Source: Clostridia bacterium
GTDB taxonomy: Bacteria; Bacillota_A; Clostridia; Christensenellales; UBA1242
NCBI GenBank assembly: GCA_017403205.1
Contig: JAFQOM010000039.1
Coordinates: forward strand, 1-14,411
Length of the DNA stretch: 14,411 nt
Reading direction: 5' to 3'
Part shown: piece by piece, positions 6,741-14,411 of the stretch
How positions within the stretch are numbered: position 1 is the stretch's first letter
Layout of the letters: the number at the start of each line of letters is the position of its first letter
The notes under the pieces: model-generated
The model's database searches: none
What the model saw: the letters and a program-made list of their open reading frames with translations, nothing else
What the model was told of the DNA's origin: nothing
Program-made: the position numbers and the translations under genes

Positions 6741-9158
6741 TTATATTTTTTTTAACTTCCAAATATTTTGTGCATATTCTTCAATACTTCTGTCTGAACT
6801 AAAATAGCCCATTTTAGAAATGTTTTGTAAGCATTTTTGATGCCATTGTTGTGGTTTTTTGTATAAAGCAAAAATCTTTTCTCGCGTTTTTAAATACTCT
6901 TCAAAATCTGCCAAACACATGTAAACGTCTTTGTTTTGAGAGCTCCACAATAAATACGAAGAAATACTTTCAAAGCTAACACCATTAAACCCCTTTTTTA
7001 GGCTATCTACAACCAATTTTATTTTTGGGTTGTTATCATAATACCATTTTGGGTTATATCCGCTTACCCAAGTTGTGTTTGCTTCTTCTTTAGACATACC
7101 AAACATAAAGGCGCTGTCTTTACCACAATGATTAACTATTTCTATATTTGCGCCATCTTCGGTACAAACCATTAATGCACCGTTCAAAACAGCTTTCATA
7201 TTACCTGTGCCACTTGCCTCCATACCCGCAAGAGAAATTTGCTCTGATACATCTGTAGCTGGCATAAGAACTTCAGACACCGAAACAGAATAATCTTCTA
7301 CAAAAACAACTTTTAATTTTTCTGCCACCTGTGGATGTTTTTCAATTTCTGCAGCCAAACAATTTATAAGATATATTATTTGCTTAGCCATGTGATATCC
7401 ACTCGCCGCTTTTCCTGCAAAAATAAATGTTTGGTTTGGAATATCAAGTTGAGGATTTGCTTTTAAAACTTCAAAGAAATAAACAATGTTTAAAACGTTT
7501 AAAAGTTGTCTTTTATATTCGTGTATGCGCTTTGCTTGAACATCAAAAATTGAATTTGGATTAATTTTAACCCCTTGTCTTTTATATAAAAATTCTGCAA
7601 AGTCTTTTTTGTTTTTTTGTTTAATATCTTTAACTTTTTTAATAACTTCTTTATTGTTTACATACTTAGTTAGCTTTAACAATTCCTCTGGTTTTATTAA
7701 AAATTTATCACCAATTAAATCCTTAATTAAATCCGTTAGCCTTGGGTTGCTTTCACCTAACCACTTGCGTTGTGTAACACCATTAGTAACATTTGTAAAT
7801 TTATTATCATAAAGCTTGTTATAATCGCGCAACATTTCATCTTTTAAAATGTCAGAGTGTAATTTTGATACGCCATTTACTGTATGTGAAGATATAACTG
7901 CTAAGTTTGTCATTTTTATACATTTGTTACAAACAATTGCTAAGTTTTCTATTTCATAATCATTTAAGCCTTTTGATTTAGCAAAACATCTAAATCTTTT
8001 ATCTATTTCCATAATAATGCTGTGAATTCTTGGTGCGGTTCTATAAATCAAGCCTTCGTCCCAAACCTCAAGAGATTCCTTTAAGATTGTATGATTTGTG
8101 TATGAAACCGTTTTTGTAACAATATCCCAAGCTTCTTCCCACGATAAAGCATAATCATCTAGTAAAATTCTCATAAGTTCTGGCACACACAAAACAGGGT
8201 GTGTGTCGTTAATATGAATTGCAACATACTGCGGCAATGATTTAACTGCTTTGTATTTTTTTACATGGTTAGAAACAATATTTTGCATGCTGGCAGATGC
8301 CAAAAAATATTGTTGTTTTACGCGCAAAGATTTTCCTTGTATATGATTATCAGCCGGATACAAAACCTTTGTAATAAGTTCGATTTCATTTTTATCTGCC
8401 AAAGCTTTTTCATATTCACCTTGAGAAAACATTTTTGTGTCAAAAGTGTTAAAACTTCTGGCAGACCAAAGTCTTAATGTTGCCACGTTTTTTGAGTTAT
8501 ATCCGCCAAACATCATGTCATATGGAAAAGCCTCAACTTCGGTTGCGTCAATATACTCCACTTTCATATGACCGTCTTGCATATATTCTCTTACCGAACC
8601 GCCAAACCTAACAGTACATGCTCTATCTGGACGTGGCACTTGCCAAACTTCGCCAGACTTTAACCACTCATCTGCAACCTCAATTTGCTTTCCATCAACA
8701 AATTTTTGCTTAAACAAACCAAAGTCATACCTTATAGAGTGGCCTGTTACAGCATATTTAAGCGAAGCTAACGAATCTAAATAACAACTTGCTAGTCTAC
8801 CCAAACCTCCATTGCCCAACCCCGCATCGTCTTCTATGTTAAATATTGTTGTTAAATCTTTGTTGTATTTTTTAAACAATTTAGCAACGTCATCTAAAAT
8901 CCCCAAATTAAAAAGGGCCGATTTTAATGATTTACCTACCAAAAATTCCATGCATAGGTAATAAACCATTTTCCCTCTTTTTTTATTGTATTCTTTATTA
9001 AATTTTAAACGTTTTTCTAAAAACTTATCTAGCGATATTTTAGCAAGAGCATTGTAAAGCTGGTTGTTAGATGCGTCTTCAAATTTAACATTAAAATATT
9101 TTTCTAATTTACTATTTATTATTTGTAAAATACTTGTTTCGTGTTTTTTTGTAGCCAA
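6741..9158 (-). CDS. glgP: Glycogen/starch/maltodextrin phosphorylase
   Basis: An 805-residue family-35 phosphorylase that releases glucose-1-phosphate from non-reducing ends of alpha-1,4-glucans using pyridoxal phosphate. The cofactor motif EASGTGNMKAVLNGA places the PLP lysine at K655. Other family stretches are EDDAGLGNGGLGRLA (109-123), HINDTHP (315-321), VTNGVTQRKW (457-466) and the VQAKRIHEYKRQ phosphate/glucan site (540-551). Length is normal for bacterial GlgP, somewhat shorter than animal enzymes, which carry N-terminal allosteric extensions. The start is a TTG (9158-9156) with AGGGAG at 9173-9168; no upstream ATG fits. It lies 27 nt after glgA, within the operon. The weak start codon could lower its translation compared with the synthesis genes, which is inference. 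Confidence 0.96.
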   Translation of the reverse strand: MATKKHETSILQIINSKLEKYFNVKFEDASNNQLYNALAKISLDKFLEKRLKFNKEYNKKRGKMVYYLCMEFLVGKSLKSALFNLGILDDVAKLFKKYNKDLTTIFNIEDDAGLGNGGLGRLASCYLDSLASLKYAVTGHSIRYDFGLFKQKFVDGKQIEVADEWLKSGEVWQVPRPDRACTVRFGGSVREYMQDGHMKVEYIDATEVEAFPYDMMFGGYNSKNVATLRLWSARSFNTFDTKMFSQGEYEKALADKNEIELITKVLYPADNHIQGKSLRVKQQYFLASASMQNIVSNHVKKYKAVKSLPQYVAIHINDTHPVLCVPELMRILLDDYALSWEEAWDIVTKTVSYTNHTILKESLEVWDEGLIYRTAPRIHSIIMEIDKRFRCFAKSKGLNDYEIENLAIVCNKCIKMTNLAVISSHTVNGVSKLHSDILKDEMLRDYNKLYDNKFTNVTNGVTQRKWLGESNPRLTDLIKDLIGDKFLIKPEELLKLTKYVNNKEVIKKVKDIKQKNKKDFAEFLYKRQGVKINPNSIFDVQAKRIHEYKRQLLNVLNIVYFFEVLKANPQLDIPNQTFIFAGKAASGYHMAKQIIYLINCLAAEIEKHPQVAEKLKVVFVEDYSVSVSEVLMPATDVSEQISLAGMEASGTGNMKAVLNGALMVCTEDGANIEIVNHCGKDSAFMFGMSKEEANTTWVSGYNPKWYYDNNPKIKLVVDSLKKGFNGVSFESISSYLLWSSQNKDVYMCLADFEEYLKTREKIFALYKKPQQWHQKCLQNISKMGYFSSDRSIEEYAQNIWKLKKI

Positions 9159-9185
9159 AATACTATTCTCCCTGTTTGTTAGCGC

Positions 9186-10859
9186 TTATTTTAAAAGCTG
9201 TTTATAAATTTCTACATATTTTTTTGCTGATTGCGACCAACTAAAATCTTTTGTTATGCAAGCTTTAATTTTTTGTTGCCATGATTTTTTATCTCTAAAA
9301 TCATTTATTGCCCTGTTTATGGAGTAAACCAAGTCGTTTACATTGTATCCACTAAATGTATAACCATTTCCGCCGCCTTCACATCCAAAATCTTTTATAG
9401 AATCTTTCAACCCACCTGTTTCTCTGACAATAGGCACAGCTCCATATCTTGAAGCAACCATTTGAGAAATTCCACAAGGTTCCGATTTTGAAGGCATTAA
9501 AAATATGTCGCTTGAAGAGTAAGCTTTTCGGCTGTAAGGGTTACTATAACCTAACAACGCTTTTACTCTGTCGCTATATTTATTTTGCAAATAATTAAAA
9601 TAGTCTTCGTATTCTTTATCGCCACCACCAACAACTATAAGTTGAACATCACTATTGTGCAAAATCCCCTCAAGGCATTCTCTTATTAAATCCAAACCTT
9701 TGTGTTTTGCCATTCTTGTAACCATTGAAAGCATTGGGGCGTTTTCGTCTATCTTTAGACCAAATTCTTTTTGGCAAGCTAATTTGTTTTCTACTCTTTT
9801 AGCTAGCGACTTTTCGTCATAATTTTTTACTAGTTCTTTATCTGTTTTTGGGCAATAAAACTCATAGTCAATTGCGTTTAAAATGCCTTGTGTTTTATAT
9901 ATATTTTGTTTAAATATTTCTTCAAGCCCATTGCTGTGTTCTGGTTGCAAAATTTCTTTTGCATAACTTGGACTAACGGTTGTAAATTTGCCACAGCAGC
10001 AAACCGCTCCTTTAACCAAGTTAATATTGTTATTAAACTCTACTACATTTAAAAATCTTTGATCTAAACCAAACAAATCGGATATCAAATTAATATCAAA
10101 TTTACCTTGATATTCTGTATTATGCAACGTAAAAACTGTTTTAATATTTTGATAGTTTGGATTGTTTGCATAAACAGTTTTTAAATAAATTGGAACAAGG
10201 GCTGTTTGCCAATCATTGCAATGAATAATATTTGGCATAAAATTAATTAATGGCAAAATTTCTAACACAGCACGAGATGTAAATGCAAAGCGCTCACCAT
10301 CGTCATAATAACTATAAATGCCACCATCTCTTTTAAAGTAATATTCATTATCCAAAAAATAAAATGTAACATTATTTAAAACATATTTAAAAACACCACA
10401 ATAAACACTTCTCCATGAAAGTGGTATATTTGTATTACCTATATATTCAAAATCCTTTTTAAATTTTTCTGCAATATTGCTATACATTGGCAATACCACT
10501 CTAACATCAAAATCAGGATTATTATTTTGTATAAATTTTGGCAGACTTCCAGCAACATCAGCCAATCCGCCCGTTGCACAAAATGGTTGACACTCAGAAA
10601 CAACATACAAAACTTTTATTTTGTCTTTGTTTCCATCATCAACTGTTTTTACAACTTTCAACTCTAACTTTTTTGTTATTGGCATTTTTTCTTTTTTAAC
10701 AAGAGATTTTTTTGTTGTTTTTACAACTGGCTTATTTTCTACTTTTACCAATGGCTTTTCTTTTTTCTTAACAACACTCCTAGGCACCGCAACAACAAGT
10801 TCGTTTTTTTGATTTGATTTAGTTTTTGTTTTTGTTATTTTTTTTGCTTTTGTATCCAT
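9186..10859 (-). CDS. glgA: Glycogen synthase with lysine-rich repeat N-terminal extension
   Basis: A 557-residue GT5 glycogen synthase that transfers glucose from ADP-glucose to alpha-1,4-glucan ends. The catalytic core starts near residue 81 (IKVLYVVSECQPF) and is about 477 residues, the usual full length, with TGGLADVAGSLPK at 96-108 and the C-terminal PSKSEPCGISQ sugar-nucleotide loop. The Lys of the classical KTGGL motif, implicated in ADP-glucose binding in E. coli GlgA, is Ala95 here; this change also occurs in GlgA of other Bacillota to my knowledge. Residues 1-80 are extra: about 25 lysines and an octapeptide repeat. The ATG is one base after the glgB stop, with AAGGGG inside the glgB end (10875-10870), so translation is probably coupled. 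The ATG is the natural start; an internal start near the core would remove the extension, but I see no better one. Confidence 0.94.
   Translation of the reverse strand: MDTKAKKITKTKTKSNQKNELVVAVPRSVVKKKEKPLVKVENKPVVKTTKKSLVKKEKMPITKKLELKVVKTVDDGNKDKIKVLYVVSECQPFCATGGLADVAGSLPKFIQNNNPDFDVRVVLPMYSNIAEKFKKDFEYIGNTNIPLSWRSVYCGVFKYVLNNVTFYFLDNEYYFKRDGGIYSYYDDGERFAFTSRAVLEILPLINFMPNIIHCNDWQTALVPIYLKTVYANNPNYQNIKTVFTLHNTEYQGKFDINLISDLFGLDQRFLNVVEFNNNINLVKGAVCCCGKFTTVSPSYAKEILQPEHSNGLEEIFKQNIYKTQGILNAIDYEFYCPKTDKELVKNYDEKSLAKRVENKLACQKEFGLKIDENAPMLSMVTRMAKHKGLDLIRECLEGILHNSDVQLIVVGGGDKEYEDYFNYLQNKYSDRVKALLGYSNPYSRKAYSSSDIFLMPSKSEPCGISQMVASRYGAVPIVRETGGLKDSIKDFGCEGGGNGYTFSGYNVNDLVYSINRAINDFRDKKSWQQKIKACITKDFSWSQSAKKYVEIYKQLLK
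10638..10781 (-). repeat. Octapeptide repeat array in the GlgA N-terminal extension
   Basis: Residues 27-74 of GlgA fall into six consecutive eight-residue units starting at 27, 35, 43, 51, 59 and 67: RSVVKKKE, KPLVKVEN, KPVVKTTK, KSLVKKEK, MPITKKLE, LKVVKTVD. The core is [K/R]-[P/S]-[V/L/I]-V-K followed by three mostly polar or charged residues, and K at unit position 5 is invariant. The last two units are degraded. The stretch is strongly basic and probably disordered; it could bind anionic or glucan surfaces or partner proteins. Confidence 0.75.
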
Positions 10860-10860
10860 A

Positions 10861-12756
10861 TTATTTCTTCCCCTTGTTTAAAATTTTTCTTTTTAAAAAA
10901 ATTGCAGCGTAACTAGGTATATCCAATTTTATGCAATTGTTTTGATTGTGCATATTTTCACGATATGTTTTTATATTTGTTTTTCTTTTTAAATCACTTC
11001 CGCCATATTTTTGTAAGTTGCTGTTAAAAACTTGTTCATACGTTCCAGCTGGTACACCTATTTTATAGTTAAATCTTTTTTCTGGCGAAAAGTTAATTAT
11101 ACAAATAACTTCATCACCTGAGGTATCCTTTCTTTTAAATACAACTATGTTTTGATATTTATCATCTGGAATAATCCACTCAAACCCCTTCCAAGAAAAA
11201 TCTTCTTCAAAAAGTTGTGGAGTGTTTTTATAAAAATTGTTTAATTCTTTTACAAACAATTTAGTTTGCCTATGTTTTTCAAAGTCCATTAAACAAAAGT
11301 CTATTCCCATGCCATTATCCCACTCTTTAAACTGAGCAAGCTCTACACCCATAAAAGTAAGTTTTTTGCCAGGATGAGCAAACATATAACTTAAAAAAGC
11401 TCTATAGGCGTCAAACTTTTGATTATAATCGCCATACATTTTATTTATTAAAGAACTTTTTCCATGCACAACCTCATCGTGTGAAATTGGCAAAACAAAA
11501 TTTTCTGAAAAAGCATAAAACATAGAAAAAGTTAGTTTGTCATGATTGTCTTTTCTAAAAAACGGGTCTGTTTTGATATAGGAAAACATATCGTTCATCC
11601 AGCCCAAATTCCATTTAAAATTGAAACCTAACCCACCAATATTTGTCGGCTTTGTAACAAGTGGCCAGGCTGTAGATTCTTCTGCAATCATAAGTGCATA
11701 AGGAAATTCTTTAAAAACAGCGCTGTTTAATTTTTGCAAAAAAGCAATTGCTTCTAAATTTTCATTTCCGCCATGTGAGTTTGGCACCCACTCTCCATCT
11801 TTTTTGTCATAATCTAAATATAACATTGATGCAACAGCATCAACCCTAAGGCCATCAACGTGATATTGCTTTAAAAACAACATTGCGCTAGAAATTAAAA
11901 AGCTTTGCACTTCTGTTCTACCATAATCGAAGCGTCTTGTTCCCCAAGTTTTATGCTCCATCCTATCAGCACCTTGGTTTTCATATAAAGGTTGACCATC
12001 AAATTCTATAAGACCAAAATCATCTTTAGGAAAGTGCGCAGGAACCCAATCTAATATAACCCCTATATTATTTTTATGGCACTCGTCTATAAAATGCATA
12101 AACTCTTGTGGAGTGCCCAACCTAGAAGTTATTGCAAAATAACCCGTTACTTGATATCCCCATGATCCGTCGTATGGATATTCTGTTATTGGCATAATTT
12201 CTATGTGCGTATAGCCCATTTCTTTTACATATGGTATAAGTTCTTTTTCCAAGTCTTTATATGTATAGTAAGTATAATCTTGGTGACGTTTCCATGATAA
12301 AAAGTTAACTTCATATACATTCATTGGACTTTTATAAACATTATTTTTTTGTTTGTTTTTAAAATAGTTTTTATCTTGCCAATTATAGCCAGAAATATCA
12401 TAAACCATAGAGGCTGTTTTGCCGTTTGTCTCTTGATAAAAAGCATAAGGGTCTGCTTTTAAAATTGTTGTGTTTTGGGCTGTAACTATTGCATATTTAT
12501 ATTTGTCATATTTCTTTGTATTTGGTACAAAACACTCCCAAACACCACCATTGTTTAGTTTTTTCATAGGATTTTGGTTTTGTTGCCAATTATTAAAGTC
12601 TCCCACAACGCTTATAGCTTTTGCGTTTGGTGCCCACACTCTAAACATGCTGCCCTTTTTATTTTTGTAAGTTTTAAAATGGTTGCCCATAAATTCATAA
12701 CAATGGTAATATGTGCCTTGATTAAACAAAAATAATTGTTCTTCCAATTTAGTCAT
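10861..12756 (-). CDS. glgB: 1,4-alpha-glucan branching enzyme
   Basis: A 631-residue GH13 branching enzyme that cuts alpha-1,4 chains and reattaches them by alpha-1,6 bonds. Residues about 20-120 are a CBM48-type module (FRVWAPNAKAISVVGDFNNW, 38-57), followed by the barrel. Conserved regions are ILDWVPAHF (234-242, D236), DGLRVDAVASM (301-311, nucleophile D306), IAEEST (357-362, acid/base E359) and LPISHDEVVHGKSS (422-435, H426-D427), which is diagnostic for branching enzymes. Length fits the short form without a second N-terminal module. The ATG is supported by a full AGGAGG at 12773-12768. The gene is 26 nt after malQ and 1 nt before glgA, the usual pairing of branching and elongating enzymes. 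There is no signal peptide, so it acts in the cytoplasm. Confidence 0.97.
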   Translation of the reverse strand: MTKLEEQLFLFNQGTYYHCYEFMGNHFKTYKNKKGSMFRVWAPNAKAISVVGDFNNWQQNQNPMKKLNNGGVWECFVPNTKKYDKYKYAIVTAQNTTILKADPYAFYQETNGKTASMVYDISGYNWQDKNYFKNKQKNNVYKSPMNVYEVNFLSWKRHQDYTYYTYKDLEKELIPYVKEMGYTHIEIMPITEYPYDGSWGYQVTGYFAITSRLGTPQEFMHFIDECHKNNIGVILDWVPAHFPKDDFGLIEFDGQPLYENQGADRMEHKTWGTRRFDYGRTEVQSFLISSAMLFLKQYHVDGLRVDAVASMLYLDYDKKDGEWVPNSHGGNENLEAIAFLQKLNSAVFKEFPYALMIAEESTAWPLVTKPTNIGGLGFNFKWNLGWMNDMFSYIKTDPFFRKDNHDKLTFSMFYAFSENFVLPISHDEVVHGKSSLINKMYGDYNQKFDAYRAFLSYMFAHPGKKLTFMGVELAQFKEWDNGMGIDFCLMDFEKHRQTKLFVKELNNFYKNTPQLFEEDFSWKGFEWIIPDDKYQNIVVFKRKDTSGDEVICIINFSPEKRFNYKIGVPAGTYEQVFNSNLQKYGGSDLKRKTNIKTYRENMHNQNNCIKLDIPSYAAIFLKRKILNKGKK

Positions 12757-12782
12757 TTTATGGATAACCTCCTAATTTATTT

Positions 12783-14243
12783 TTAAACCCTATCACTAAT
12801 AATGGTTAATTGTTTTATATATTGCTGTAAAGAAGGACTTAAATCTTTTTGTGTTATTTTAAAGCCCCAATTTTTAAAAGCCACGCCTGGTATATTCATT
12901 CTGCTTTTTTCATCTAACAATAACAAATCTTGCATGCATAAAACACATAAGTTAGCTTTAGAACAAGCCAAAACCTTTATGCTTTGTTTTGTTATTTGTT
13001 CGTAAGTAGATTCTAGCGGCAACCTTAAATAATCTTTTAAAGTTTGCAAAACCTGAGGTGGAATCTCTTTTAAAAATCCTATAAAAGTATTGTTGTCATG
13101 AGTGCCCAAATAGCAAACACAATTGTCTGTATAGTTGTGTGGAAAGTATAAATTTTTTTCATTTCCGTCAAACGCAAACTGAAAAACTCTCATTCCTGGT
13201 ATATTGTATTTAGCCATTAATTGTCTAACGCTTTCAGTTATAACGCCCAAATCTTCTGCAATAAAAAGTGGCACTTTAGTTTTGTTTAAAACACCAAACA
13301 AATCATCCCCAAAGCTTTTTTGCCACACGCCATTTTTTGCATCTTTTTTTGTTGCGTCAACTTCATAAAAAGCATCAAAACCTCTAAAGTGATCAAGCCT
13401 AACAACATCAAAAAATTGTTTTGTTTGTTCAAGTCGTTGTTGCCACCACTTATAGTTATCTGCTTTCATATTTTCAATATTATAAACAGGATTTCCCCAA
13501 ATTTGACCCTCTTTACTAAAGTAATCTGGCGGAACTCCCCCAAGTTTTTTTGGTTGCAAATTATAGTCAACACAAAAATCATTTCTATTAGCCCAAACAT
13601 CACAACTATCTGTTGACGGATAAAAAGCTAAATCCCCTATAATTTTAACACCATTTTTGTTTGCATACTCCTTAAGCTTGTTCCATTGCTCAAAAAACAA
13701 ATATTGCTCAAACTTATAAAAATCTATAATCTTTTTATGTTCACTTTTAAATTTTTGTAGCCTAGTTTTATCTCTAACTTTTAATAAGTTAACAAAATTT
13801 TGCAAAGCTACTCCCTTATAAACATCTTTTATTGCCATAAATGTTGCATAATCGTCTAGCCAAAAGCTATTTTTATTGCAAAAATCTTTTATTTCATTTT
13901 CATTGAAATATTTTTTAAAAACAATTTTTAAGGCGGTTTTTCTTGATAAATTAATTTGATCAAAATCCATTTTTTTTGAATTTTTAAAACCACATTTTTT
14001 TAATTGTTCTTTAGATAAAAATTGTTCAAAATCTATAAAGCAGCTATTGCCCGCAAAAACCGAATAACTTTGAAATGGTGACCCACTTTGCATTATAGGG
14101 TTTAGCGGCAATACTTGCCAATATTTAACATTAGACTTATTTAAAAAGTCCACAAAACAAAAAGCCTCTTTAGAAAAAGCTCCATAGCCATATTTATTTG
14201 GCAAACTAGAAATGTGCAACATTATCCCAAGCGCTCTTTGCAT
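12783..14243 (-). CDS. malQ: 4-alpha-glucanotransferase (amylomaltase, GH77)
   Basis: A 486-residue GH77 enzyme that transfers alpha-1,4-glucan segments between malto-oligosaccharides, making chains long enough for GlgP and recycling short products. Seen are GIMLHISSLPNKYGYG at the N-terminus, QVLPLNPI...SPFQSYS (43-61), GDLAFYPSTDSCDVWANR (203-220), VRLDHFRGFD with nucleophile D284, FIAEDLGVIT with acid/base E330, and YLGTHDNNT with D383. The length is typical of the bacterial short form. It is the first gene of the operon; the ATG at 14243 is preceded by AAGAGG (14255-14250). Next to glycogen genes rather than a maltose transporter, it probably serves storage-polysaccharide turnover. Confidence 0.96.
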   Translation of the reverse strand: MQRALGIMLHISSLPNKYGYGAFSKEAFCFVDFLNKSNVKYWQVLPLNPIMQSGSPFQSYSVFAGNSCFIDFEQFLSKEQLKKCGFKNSKKMDFDQINLSRKTALKIVFKKYFNENEIKDFCNKNSFWLDDYATFMAIKDVYKGVALQNFVNLLKVRDKTRLQKFKSEHKKIIDFYKFEQYLFFEQWNKLKEYANKNGVKIIGDLAFYPSTDSCDVWANRNDFCVDYNLQPKKLGGVPPDYFSKEGQIWGNPVYNIENMKADNYKWWQQRLEQTKQFFDVVRLDHFRGFDAFYEVDATKKDAKNGVWQKSFGDDLFGVLNKTKVPLFIAEDLGVITESVRQLMAKYNIPGMRVFQFAFDGNEKNLYFPHNYTDNCVCYLGTHDNNTFIGFLKEIPPQVLQTLKDYLRLPLESTYEQITKQSIKVLACSKANLCVLCMQDLLLLDEKSRMNIPGVAFKNWGFKITQKDLSPSLQQYIKQLTIISDRV

Positions 14244-14260
14244 TTTTGACCTCTTAATTT

Positions 14261-14290
14261 ATTTTAGTTTTTATTACCTAAAAATGTCAA
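14261..14290 (-). promoter_or_regulatory. Possible promoter of the glycogen operon
   Basis: On the minus strand a consensus TTGACA (14290-14285) is followed after 18 bp by TAAAAT (14266-14261). The spacing and the -35 box are good and the -10 box is acceptable. The predicted start near 14254 would leave a very short leader that begins inside the Shine-Dalgarno site, so a different start or an upstream promoter beyond the window is possible. Confidence 0.42.
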
Positions 14291-14303
14291 ACAAAAGTGT
14301 TTA

Positions 14304-14326
14304 TTATTAATTAAAATTATTAATAA
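14304..14326. repeat. AT-only inverted repeat upstream of the glycogen promoter
   Basis: TTATTAAT (14304-14311) and ATTAATAA (14319-14326) are perfect inverted 8-bp arms around a 7-bp centre (TAAAATT). It lies about 14 bp upstream of the candidate -35 box of malQ. It could be an operator or an AT-rich upstream element; in DNA this AT-rich such a repeat can also arise by chance. Confidence 0.3.
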
Positions 14327-14350
14327 GTTTTAATATATATAAAACAAATT

Positions 14351-14387
14351 TTATCCACAATTTTTGTGTTTTTGTGGATATTTTTTT
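14351..14387 (+). other. Hairpin of two facing DnaA-box-like sequences followed by a T run
   Basis: TTATCCACA at 14351-14359 is an exact match to the DnaA-box consensus TTATNCACA. TGTGGATAT (14374-14382) is an inverted copy with one mismatch. Together they form a perfect 9-bp stem (14352-14360 with 14372-14380) with an 11-nt loop, followed by seven T at 14381-14387. Read on the plus strand it has terminator form, yet no plus-strand gene precedes it in the window; read on the minus strand the T tract is weak. It may be a DnaA-binding site, or a terminator of an unseen transcript. Confidence 0.5.
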
Positions 14388-14411
14388 ATTTTTATTCTCA
14401 AAAAAAATTAA

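Noticed and set aside
10621..10812. Plus-strand reading frame rich in Phe and Thr opposite the glgA start.
   Set aside because: It is the antisense shadow of the lysine-rich GlgA tail (AAA/AAG read as TTT/CTT); it has no ribosome site or family match.
13320..13616. 98-codon plus-strand frame inside malQ.
   Set aside because: It lies antisense to conserved GH77 active-site regions, is rich in Cys/Phe/Ile as expected for a shadow, and has no Shine-Dalgarno site.
1..14411. CRISPR arrays, tRNA/rRNA genes, insertion sequences or attachment sites.
   Set aside because: I saw no regularly spaced direct repeats, tRNA cloverleaf with CCA context, transposase motifs or flanking target duplications. 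The only repeat array is the protein-level octad in glgA.

Overview
The window is AT-rich, uses the standard bacterial code, and has clear Shine-Dalgarno sites and occasional TTG starts. With the gene families present (TspO, DUF1653, a small clostridial-type pyrophosphatase remnant, a cytoplasmic glycogen cluster) this suggests a low-GC Bacillota, probably an uncultured Clostridia-like lineage. This placement is inference; there is no rRNA or taxonomic marker in the window.

Layout. Bases 1-177 (minus strand) hold the N-terminus of a TspO/MBR-type membrane protein cut by the window edge. A strong divergent sigma-A-like promoter (267-295) then drives a compact plus-strand cassette: (i) a 176-residue protein that looks like a decayed HD domain of the RelA/SpoT family (349-879); (ii) a 604-residue fusion of a RelA/SpoT nucleotide-synthetase domain with two tandem cytidylyltransferase-like domains, the first lacking its HxGH motif (899-2713); (iii) a DHH/DHHA1 phosphoesterase of the NrnA/pAp-phosphatase type, started from TTG and overlapping the previous gene by 8 nt (2706-3668); (iv) a small DUF1653 protein (3726-3980), followed by a perfect terminator hairpin. 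This looks like a split and rebuilt alarmone-type nucleotide cassette, with maker, possible pseudo-hydrolase and phosphoesterase, and is the best candidate here for an undescribed system.

Convergent to it, at 4045-4378, lies a broken inorganic pyrophosphatase gene with one in-frame stop and two one-base frameshifts. Next come a terminator (4443-4476) and a minus-strand gene for a small membrane-anchored zinc-ribbon protein with its own promoter.

The rest (4930-14243, minus strand) is a tight alpha-glucan (glycogen) operon transcribed malQ, glgB, glgA, glgP, then a GH13 amylase/neopullulanase-like hydrolase, with gaps of only 1-32 nt. It covers chain synthesis (GlgA), branching (GlgB), phosphorolysis (GlgP), oligosaccharide disproportionation (MalQ) and hydrolysis (GH13). 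ADP-glucose pyrophosphorylase (GlgC/GlgD) is not in the window. GlgA carries an unusual lysine-rich N-terminal extension built from octapeptide repeats. The upstream end of the window (14244-14411) is very AT-rich and holds a probable promoter, an AT-only inverted repeat and a hairpin made of two facing DnaA-box-like sequences.
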